64,000 nucleotides of DNA, taken from Neoscytalidium dimidiatum. Lineage: Eukaryota; Ascomycota; Dothideomycetes; Botryosphaeriales; Botryosphaeriaceae. Location of the stretch: assembly GCA_037367355.1 (NCBI GenBank), contig CM074695.1, forward strand, positions 2,356,001 through 2,420,000, read 5' to 3'. Positions within the stretch are counted from its first letter, which is position 1; the number at the start of each line of letters is the position of its first letter. Shown here in pieces: positions 56,601 through 64,000 of the stretch. Made by a program: the position numbers and the translations under genes. The notes beneath the pieces are model-generated. The model did no database searches, was not told the origin of the DNA, and saw only the letters and a list, made by a program, of their open reading frames with translations.

Positions 56601-57565
56601 GATCATATCGTACCATCGGATTCAGTGGTGCACAGCAAGTTGCCTGAGGAACCAAAGACGTGGACCTTGAAGTCGTTCCCGGGCCATTCGGTTCGCAGAA
56701 TCCGACCCAGCTTCTCCACCAAGAGCTTCCGCCTCTTCTGGCTCTCTTCGGACGGCAATAACCGGTCGTAGAGTTCTCGCATGTCGCCGCTCAACTTCTC
56801 CTCTTCCTCCGGGTTCAGTGCGGCCTTGGGCGGCACGGAGGCCTTCTCCAACATGTCCGCGTTGTCGTAGCCCATCCGGCGCCTGCCAAAAGCAATGTGC
56901 GTTTCATATTTGCACTTGTAGGGCTGTTTCCGCAACGAAGGCATAGACCCATTTGCTTCGGATGACACCGACCTCGGCGAGTGGTTCCCTAGAGCGCCAT
57001 TCGGTGACGGTGTTCTTGAGCGGAAAGTGATATCCCGAGCGTGCTGGTGGGGGGTGGATGGAACGGAGTTGGAATGATGAGAAGTCATCGGCGGGCGCGC
57101 GGGCAGGGCATGCTTGACCCCCTCGGACCCCCTACTCGACATGCTTGCGGTGTCCGTCACCTGCGATTTGCCGCTCGTAGCTCGAGTTGGCACGCCGTTA
57201 TTCCCATCGATGTGCTGTGGCGCAGGGTGCGGCTTGGGTTGCGCTTTCTTTGTGGTCTCTTGTGCCGGCCTCGACGCCAAGGGCCCCGGGTTCTGTTCCT
57301 GAGACACGGTGGTGGCGGTGGACGGCTGCGCGAGGAAGTTTCTGTGAAGCAGGTTGTTGATGTGCACGGAGCGAAGGAGCGGGTGGTAGACCAGGAGCGG
57401 CTGCTGGGCGTGGGGCGTGACAAGGAACGGATGGGGTGCGGAGGTGTACTGGTCCTGGGCCAGCGGACGAGTTGACGCAACACGGCGCGAAAAGAGGGTG
57501 TCTGGGGAATCCAGGGCGCGATATAACCAGCCTGCGTCTGCTTCAGTACTGCTGTATTCGCCCAT
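53616..57565 (-). CDS. Cid1/Trf-like non-canonical poly(A) or poly(U) polymerase
   Basis: Three exons, 57565-56614, 56563-56222 and 56170-53616, with introns of 50 and 51 nt, give 1282 residues. The nucleotidyltransferase core has FGSSGN (304-309) and an acidic pair D317-x-D319, with the third acid D387 in LACDMNVNN, as in Cid1/Trf4-type enzymes that add A or U to RNA 3' ends. The intron falls in the codon between the two acids. The PAP-associated domain follows: GGTLSSYTWICMVLNFLQ and SLGQLLFQFFRLYGHDF. From about residue 620 the protein is disordered, with Gln/Ala-rich coiled-coil text (KAQLFAQAQARAAHAQAQ), a poly-Gln run, RGG-like boxes and a Lys/Gly-rich C-terminus (GGKKGGRKRAK). The long N-terminus (1-240) is Ser/Pro-rich. 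The length and RGG parts fit a cytoplasmic RNA enzyme such as Cid13. Start at the first ATG; an earlier exon cannot be excluded. Confidence 0.88.
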
Positions 57566-58320
57566 CAACGCCGGCGGGCGGGGGTGTCGAAGCGGTGCTC
57601 GGGAGCGGTGGAGATGGCGGCGGCGAGTACGAGGGAATTGCGTACCGGTCGCAGGGCGCGGCGGGACGTGTCACAGCTAGCAGGAAGTGGGCGCGAGGGC
57701 GCTTTTGAGGGTGAATGGAGCTGGTCGGGCGGCGCGGACTCGCGGTGGAAGAGGCGTCGAGGCAGTTGCCCCTGCGGGATCGCGGTGCTGGGAACAGGGC
57801 AGGACCAGCAACTACGCCACGGCTGGAGAGGGGCGCTTTCAGCAGCGCGGCGAGGAGCGGCGGGACGGCGGAGGGGTGGGCTCGAGGGCGGATGTGCAGC
57901 GGGCAGGGTGCGAGTGCGAATGGGAAAAAGGAAGGTTGTGTGGTGAGGGATGTGTTTGATAGCAGGTTGCGCTCGCAGCTCGCTAAGTCGCGATCCAGTG
58001 CTATTGCAAGGCGGAATTACGGAGGAGCAGCAGTTACAGAATAATACGCTCCGTCACCGCTCATCAAACAAATCACGCATAGGCCAGGCGCGCGCGCATT
58101 TGTTCCGGCTGCTGTAAACCTCGATGCCGGCCGTGGACGCAACACCAGCCCGCGCGTCGGGACAGCCAATGGGCGCTGCTGTCACGCCCGTCAAAGGACG
58201 AAGCGCCAGCTCGCAGGCTGCGCTGGGCACTGGGCCCCGCCAAGGCACCCGAGGCTGACGGTCATTGTACCCGTGGCACAAAGGCCTCGAGGGTGGAAAT
58301 AGCAGCGCCCATGTCCACAC

Positions 58321-58375
58321 GCCCGCGCCCACGCCCACGCCTGAGCCTGCGCCTGCGCCGGCGGCGGCGGCGGCT
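58321..58375. repeat. GC-rich degenerate 6-nt repeat with GGC run
   Basis: Degenerate gcccac/gcctgc units run into a ggc trinucleotide run (about 58359-58374). Confidence 0.65.
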
Positions 58376-58840
58376 GACGGACGCTGGCCGCGCATCACGG
58401 CTCACGCTCACGGCACAGCGCTGCGGCTGAGGGCGCAGAGCATCAGAGCGTGCGGGTCCTTACTCAGGCTGACCGCCATCACGGTGCGTATTGTAAGGAA
58501 GGCCGTCACTGTATTGCGAGCGCGTGCAGCGCTGGCTTTGGCGCTGGCCCCGCGCATGCCCGATCGAGAAGGGCACGGAGCGGCGCTGCGTTTCACGAGC
58601 AGTTTACGGAAGGTTTCCTGCTGCCATGCCCTCCACTGTCTCCGGGCCTCCCTCCAGCTCCCGTCTTTCCGCAGATTGCTCCGCACACACACACGCGCCG
58701 CGCGCCGCACGTGAGCCCAGCGGCGCATCGTACGGGCTGGCGGCGTGTCCGTGTCAGTGTGCCAGGGCCGGTTCAGCGCAGGGAGTGCCTGCAGAACGCG
58801 CATTTGCGAATCCGGGCAGGCCTCGCGGCAAGGTACGCAA

Positions 58841-58878
58841 AGCAGAGCAGAGCAGAGCAGAGCAGAGCAGAGCAGAGC
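58841..58878. repeat. AGCAG pentanucleotide array
   Basis: Seven to eight perfect tandem copies of agcag in 38 bases. It lies in the spacer upstream of the isochorismatase-like gene, about 280 bases before its start codon. Confidence 0.9.
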
Positions 58879-59155
58879 GGCAGCACCAAGCAGCACCACG
58901 CAGCCCCGGCCGCCCACGCGCACAAGGGACGCCCGCGTCGCCCTCCCTGGGCGGCCCAACGGCTGGCCATGACCCTCGCAAACCCCACTGCGTCATCCTG
59001 CTCCGCCCAAATCCCGAGGCTGCTGGCGCGCGCGCCTCCTGCATGACCGCACGTCCTCCCTCCGCAGCCCTGCCCGACACCACAGTGCCTGCTCTCGCCT
59101 TCAGCGTGCCATTCCTGGAAATTTCCCACTACTCATTGGCCTCCGCTCCGCCATC

Positions 59156-60451
59156 ATGGCTGCCGCCGCCCGCAGGTTGAGTGCGTCTCTCGTCTCTCGC
59201 CCGTCTTTTCCCCCCGGCGCCACGTGCTGACAGCTCCTCGCGCCAGCGAACCCCGCGCTCTTGTACGGCAACCTAACTTCCCTCTGCACATGTTGGCATG
59301 CCGCTTCGGGAACTGACTAGCTCTCCCCAGCATTTGCGATCTGCAAGAGAAGTTCCGCCCGGCCATATGGGAGTTCCCCAAGGTCATCACGACCACCCAG
59401 AAGATGCTCAGAGCCAGTACGACCATCCCCGTCAGCCCGCGCCTCATCTCCAATCCTTGGCGTTGCTTTGCGCTGTGGTCCGCCGCTCTCCAGGAACAAG
59501 GCGTCCTGACGAGTGAGATGGCTGCGGCTGTACCGATCCCGCGCGGCCTCGCATGATCGCCTGCATCTGGATTGGCCTGCCTGAGTGCTGCTGCTGCCCG
59601 TCTTCAGAACACTGAATTTCTTCACGCGCGGCTCACCCCTCTCGCCCTGCCTGTTCTATAGATAGTCCATGCCTGTACCTGCACGAGGAAGACGTCGGCT
59701 GCCCTCAAGCTTGTCCACGCGCCGCGCTGGACGAGATGCAGCGCTACCCCTCATTTTCCTTTGTTACCTTTTTTTCTTCGTGTGGCTTTTTGATTTGGCT
59801 TCGTGGAACTGTGCCGTTCCTTAGCTTCCGATGCGTCCCCAAATTCTCCATCCCTTTGTTGTGAAGCATCCGGCCAGCTCGGTTTGGGATGGGCTCCAGC
59901 TGAATCTCGTCTAGGCCAGATCATGAACTTCCCCGTTATTGCCACCACGCAAAACCGTGCCCGTCTCGGAGAAACATGTGCGGAGCTGGGCCTTGATGTT
60001 CCTGGCGGCATCCAGACCAAGGTGCATGCTGACAAGACGCTGTTTTCCATGATCACGCCGGAAGTGCGTGCCGCGCTCACCCAGAAGCACGAGTGTATCA
60101 TCGTTGGGATTGAGTCGCACATTTGCGTCACCCAGACTGCTCTCGAACTTCAGCGCGAGGGCCACAGAGTGTATGTCCTGGCGGACGGTGTGTCCAGCTG
60201 CAACAAGGAAGAGATTCCCATAGCTCTGGCCAGACTGAGGCACGAGGGCATCGTGGTAACTACAAGCGAAAGTTTCCTCTACGAGCTTATCAACGACGCT
60301 GCTATTCCAGAGTACGTGGCCTCCAACCTGATTTTCGCTAGTCAAATAGATTGCTCAACACGAGTACCGCAGATTCAAGGAGATGGCCAAGCTAGTGAAA
60401 GAAACGAAGGACAGCACGAGTCAGGTTTTGCAGACGCTTTGCAAGATTTGA
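59156..60451 (+). CDS. Isochorismatase-like cysteine hydrolase
   Basis: Five exons: 59156-59180 (25 nt), 59247-59262 (16-nt micro-exon), 59331-59416, 59915-60311 and 60373-60451. The introns are 66, 68, 498 and 61 nt and the product is 200 residues. The spliced N-terminus MAAAARRLTNPALFICDLQEKFR carries the first catalytic residue, Asp17. Lys83 (HADKTLFSM) and Cys113 (VGIESHICVTQTALEL) complete the Asp-Lys-Cys triad of the family. VIATTQNRARLG (50-61) and VLADGVSSCNKEE (130-142) are also typical. This is the ISOC1/ISOC2-type subgroup; the natural substrate is unknown. A mitochondrial or cytosolic place cannot be told. The 498-nt third intron is far longer than any other here, yet its junctions (A|GTACGA ... 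TCTAG|GC) keep the frame. The micro-exon is needed to keep the Asp in frame. Confidence 0.85.
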
Positions 60452-61610
60452 GACTCGGAATTCCAGCGCGACAGCCAAACAGCGGGTCGATCAAAGGGTA
60501 AACGAAACCGAGTATCGATCTGTATATGAGTATGCAGATTCAGTAAAATAGATTGATATGAATAACGTGGATCGTCCGCGGTTTGCTGCTCTTGCTGTAG
60601 TGCACGACTTCAGCGGAATTGATCGACATGACGGTGATAGAGCTTCGGACGAGAGCTAAAGGCGTAGATGATTCCAACAGCGAGCGAGCCGAATCCGAGC
60701 AAGAATGGCACTGGGCAACTATTCCGGCATCATGATTGCCTGTCGACTCCGCTAGCCATGGTAGCCTTTCTACTTCATTTACCCGCGCCCAAAATTTAGT
60801 CACAGTTGACCTCACCGGTGTTTCCGGGTCACCCATCTGTTGACTAGAGAAGGAAAAGTATGCTGTGTAACTCGGCTTGATCAGCGTGCACAGTACGGGA
60901 TGCCGAGCAGCAGTTCAGGCACTTCTCGTATTAGAAGCCTGGAACGAGCCATGACCCGGGCTCTGCGTTACTCTTCGCGTATGAGGGAAATACGGGAATT
61001 CTAAGGACCCTTTCCCTCATGCTTCCGGGACGGCCGCTGACAAAGTGCAGTGCCCAGCATTCGTGGGCGAATCATAGGAGGGACCAATGGCGCGAGAGCT
61101 GTCCGACCAATAGGCGGGCGCGCCGGTAGCCATCTCCGGTAGATCGTGCCCGAAAGCTTAAGCAGAAGTCGTTCAACACCTCGAGTTTGACATTTCCGAC
61201 GACCAGTCTGCGATTTCTCGACAACCGCAGAGACGACCTCCCCAGCAACTACTAAAATGCTGCGAGACATGGAGCCTGGAGCCTTCGGTCCATCAGATCG
61301 CCCGGCGCAGGGACCACTGGACCGGTCGGGTAGATCAGTTCCGCCGGCCGGGCTAACTTGATCAGCGGGCAGGCACGTCGCAGCCCGTCTGCCAGAAAGC
61401 CACAGGAGTAACGACACGCGGGCCGCTACAGCAGAAATAGTCAGAACGACGTGGAAAAGGGTTGCCTGTTCTCGTTGAAACTTTAAAAAGCCCCGTCCCA
61501 ACGACCGCTCTCGAACCTCCAGAGCCTCGACGCAAATCGCCTCCGCAAAGCCGATCGCTGCCACCTTTCCACTTCCTCCGCAAATCATCAACAAGCTAAA
61601 CCACGCTACC
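60452..61610. other. Intergenic between two plus-strand genes
   Basis: 1.16 kb holding the isochorismatase-like 3' flank and the MAPEG gene promoter. No further gene or repeat is seen. Confidence 0.55.
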
Positions 61611-62280
61611 ATGTCTTTCGTGACGCTTGAAGTTCCGCGGGAGTACGGGTAAGGCTGTCCCCCAACGCATGCACGCACAGCGGCGACGGGATTCCCGCGC
61701 CTCACCCGCCCTCATCGTCAATGCCTTCCCTCATGCCTTCAATTCCCCCGACACCGGGGGCTCCTCACCTCGTTCTCGGCACTTTAGAAGGGAGTCCTCC
61801 GCCTTGCGCTAACCACGGCCTCCTCCTTCATGCGGGGGCAACAGCTACGTCCTCCTCGCAGCGACCGGGTCGCTGTTCGTGAACACCTGGCTGACGATGC
61901 GCATCGGGCGGTTCCGCAAGGCCGCCGGCGTGCCGTACCCGCACCAGTACGCGACGCAGGAGCGCATCGAGCAGACGGCCGACGCACAGCGCAGGCAGGC
62001 GCTCTACCTCTTTAACTGCGCCCAGCGCGGCCACTACAACTTCCTCGAGAACCACACCAGCTTCCTCTGCGCCCTGCTCATCGCCGGCCTCGACAAGCCC
62101 GTCCCCGCCGCCGTCATGGGCGCCCTCTGGTCCGTCGGCCGGGTCATGTACGCCCTCGGCTACACTCGCCCCGACAAGGAGAACGGCAGGGGCAGGCTGA
62201 TCGGGAGCTGGGCGAACATCTTCCAGGCTGTCCTGATGGGCATGGCTGGCTGGACCGGCTACAAGATGCTGTGGGCTTGA
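61611..62280 (+). CDS. MAPEG family protein, microsomal GST3-like
   Basis: Two exons, 61611-61648 and 61845-62280, with a 196-nt intron (GTAAGG, branch gctaac), give 157 residues, a normal MAPEG length. Four hydrophobic helices are visible: YVLLAATGSLFVNTWLTMRIG, the segment after ENHTSFLCALLIAGL, GALWSVGRVMYALGY and IFQAVLMGMAGWTGYKML. The helix 2 signature FNCAQRGHYNFLEN (with Asn, Gln, Arg and His as in MGST3 proteins) should line the glutathione site. MGST3-type proteins conjugate glutathione or reduce lipid hydroperoxides in the ER. Here it could serve detoxification or lipid metabolism, by inference. The first exon codes only 12 residues and part of a Gly codon. Confidence 0.88.
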
Positions 62281-63130
62281 GGGAAATATCGACTGCATGT
62301 GAAAGATGAGACATGGCGAAGGGCGAATGGAATTGTGAAGAGCACGGGATAATGCTGGCATCGCAAACTGGGGAGTCATGGGAGCTTTTAAAAGACTCTA
62401 TACTCGCTCAAGAAGGAGCCGTCTGATAAGTACCTAAATTGAGTACATGATGCCCAACTCTGCGCAATTAAGTCGCTGACATATGTGGGCGCAATTTACT
62501 GGGGAATCATTACATGGGGTTTGCAAATGCATCGTCAGACCATTCGCAGTGTTGTAGTAAAAGCTGCCACACGTAAAAGAGGTAATGAGCACAGTTGCGA
62601 CAGGTCTTGCAGCTCGGATCCGAAAAGGTGTCGTCATCTCCCCGAGTCTTCGTGGTCCTTATGGGATATGTCGTTCACAAATTGAAAGGTTCCAATTAAC
62701 TGAAAGATGGCTGAAAAGTGGCAGCTTGTGTCCTGACAGATGCTGAACCTGGTGGCAGATATGGCTGGTATCTTTATATTATTACATCCCTATTCTCTGT
62801 CGGTCTATCTGTTGTACAAACAGCCGTTTCGTCGTTCATTCCGTCCAGTTCTCCTCACATCTAATACTGATTCCTCCTTCAAGCATCGCCCCGCTTCCCC
62901 CTCCGACCAGCAGGCGTCCCCGTGTCTAAGCGACCTTTCCTCTTGTACCAGCTATCTCTATCCCAGAGAAGCCCAAACCCTCGCGAGCACCGACCGGCAC
63001 TTCTAAAACGGAGAGCGTATATGTTAAGAGTCCTAAGGATTACATTCGGATCCGATCGAAGTCAGCGCTTCTTCTACCGAAGAAAAAAAAATAGTCGTTC
63101 CTTTTCCTCCGCTGAGACCATTCCCCTCCT
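62281..63130. other. Intergenic, 3' ends of convergent genes
   Basis: 850 bases between convergent MAPEG and proline dehydrogenase genes. An A run lies at 63084-63091. No gene seen. Confidence 0.6.
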
Positions 63131-64000
63131 TCAACCCGCGAAACCAGGGAGAAGACGCCTCTTGAGCTCGCGCCAGAAGATGCTCCTCGAGTCCCTGGCG
63201 CTGGCGACGGCGTCGCGGTTCTCCTCGGCGCGGCGCACGAGGTACAGGATGCACTCCTGTGTGGTGCCCCAGGTGACGTACTTGTAGACGTCGCAGTCGC
63301 CCTCGCGCAGGCCGGCCTCCTTGTCCGCGCTCGTCAGCGACAGCGACAGCTCGTCGGCCATGCCCATCAGCTGGCTGTACACGACGTCGGCGACGGGCAG
63401 GCCGGCCGCGGCCTGCTGGTGGCGCAGCGCGCGGATCTTGCGCAGCGACGCGGCGTTGTGCGAGCCCAGCACGATGCCGACGCGGATCCGGGGGCGCGGC
63501 TCGGAGAGGTGGTAGGTCGCCAGCTTCTCGGCGGCGGCGTCGTACGCGGCGTCGGTGGCCGCCTTGGTGTCGTGGATCAGGTGGCGCGGGTCGCTGCCCA
63601 GGTACGCGCCGCGCACGAGCTTGGCGCCGAAGTTGAAGCCCTGCGCCGCGGCGCGCGAGAGGTGCGCGTCGAGCACGGCGGTCGAGGCCTTGAGGTACAT
63701 CTGGTAGGTGTTGTAGACGACGAGGTCGGCGCCCGTGTTGTAGCGCGCCATCAGGTCCATCGTCCACCGGTCGATGGCCGCCTGCTGGCTCTGGTGCTCC
63801 GCGTCCACCAGGAGCCTGACGCCTTTCGCGCGCGCCGCGTCGCAGATTTGCGTGAGCGCGGAGGCGAAGAGGATGTCGGGGGTGTCTTGGCTACGCTCGA
63901 GCATCTCGACCACTCTCGCGCCTGCGCCGGTGAACTTGATCGCGACGTAGTCGCCGCTGGGCGCGTACTCGATCGTCTTCAGCGTGCCGTCCAGCCACTG
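63131..64000 (-). CDS. Proline dehydrogenase, C-terminal part (cut by window edge)
   Basis: The frame is open from the right edge to the stop at 63131, giving the last 289 residues of a longer protein. It is the FAD-dependent proline dehydrogenase of the mitochondrial inner membrane, which oxidises proline to pyrroline-5-carboxylate in proline catabolism (PUT1 role in yeast). Clear PRODH blocks are RLLVDAEHQSQQAAIDRW, the YNTYQMYLKAS helix, FGAKLVRGAYLG, VGIVLGSHNAASLRKI and VVYSQLMGMADELS; the Glu, Arg and Tyr-rich positions of the barrel are kept. C-terminal YKYVTWGTTQECILYLVRRAEENRDAV matches the family end. The N-terminus, its targeting sequence and any introns lie beyond 64000. Codon use is extremely GC-rich, with very few A/T third positions. 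Confidence 0.93.
   Translation of the reverse strand, partial: QWLDGTLKTIEYAPSGDYVAIKFTGAGARVVEMLERSQDTPDILFASALTQICDAARAKGVRLLVDAEHQSQQAAIDRWTMDLMARYNTGADLVVYNTYQMYLKASTAVLDAHLSRAAAQGFNFGAKLVRGAYLGSDPRHLIHDTKAATDAAYDAAAEKLATYHLSEPRPRIRVGIVLGSHNAASLRKIRALRHQQAAAGLPVADVVYSQLMGMADELSLSLTSADKEAGLREGDCDVYKYVTWGTTQECILYLVRRAEENRDAVASARDSRSIFWRELKRRLLPGFAG

Larger units (their letters stand above)
57566..59155. promoter_or_regulatory. Divergent spacer of Trf-like and isochorismatase-like genes
   Basis: 1.6 kb, very GC-rich, with GC-skewed low complexity (58321-58375) and an AGCAG array (58841-58878). Several 100-220 codon frames overlap on both strands but are low complexity. No gene can be supported. 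Confidence 0.5.

Noticed and set aside
58265..59180. Several 100-218 codon frames on both strands
   Set aside because: They come from GC-rich repeats and the AGCAG array, overlap each other, and show no family likeness.
61001..61705. 234-codon minus-strand frame
   Set aside because: Overlaps the MAPEG promoter and first exon; translation has no recognisable family.
1..64000. CRISPR array, bacterial operon, transposon or viral insertion
   Set aside because: No regular spacer-repeat pattern, no transposase or polymerase fragment and no long terminal or inverted repeat could be seen; the genes are spliced fungal ones.

Overview
The window is nuclear DNA of a filamentous ascomycete (Pezizomycotina). 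The evidence is dense genes broken by short GT-AG introns (mostly 46-110 nt, often with a CTAAC/CTGAC-like branch site), C-ending codon preference, and fungal-type gene families. The closest feel is Dothideomycetes, but that is inference only. I rebuilt exon-intron structures by eye; every model given keeps an open frame across all junctions. Twenty-two protein genes are supported, 21 complete and one cut by the right edge. I see no convincing tRNA, rRNA, transposon or CRISPR array.

Left part (1-30 kb) is mostly housekeeping: an AsaB/CmcJ-like non-heme iron oxygenase; mitoribosomal uS15m head to head with cytosolic uS2 (S0); an EAF-type elongation factor; a UBE2O-like giant ubiquitin-conjugating enzyme head to head with Golgi tether COG8; RNA polymerase III subunit RPC9; an Arp10/Arp11-like dynactin protein head to head with NOP58; two conserved-looking proteins of unknown function; and chaperonin subunit CCT3.

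Middle part (30-45.5 kb) looks accessory: a DJ-1/Hsp31-like protein, a rhodopsin-type integral membrane protein, a cytochrome P450 and a sugar-transporter-type MFS protein. They are separated by large non-coding gaps (up to 4.2 kb) rich in short tandem repeats. The P450 and the transporter diverge from one 1.4 kb spacer.

Right part (45.5-64 kb) holds cleavage/polyadenylation factor PFS2 head to head with a DGAT1-type acyltransferase, a very long Cid1/Trf-like nucleotidyltransferase head to head with an isochorismatase-like hydrolase, a MAPEG/MGST3-like protein, and the C-terminal part of proline dehydrogenase.

Seven of the 21 neighbouring gene pairs are head to head, so shared promoters are the main architectural theme. 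RNA and protein synthesis functions recur (uS15m, uS2, EAF, RPC9, NOP58, PFS2, the Trf-like enzyme) but are not arranged as an operon-like unit. I found no clear new multi-gene system. The best candidates for new biology are the Cys/His-rich unknown protein at 22106-23288, the unknown protein at 26004-27032, the P450-transporter pair, and two micro-exons (15 and 16 nt).
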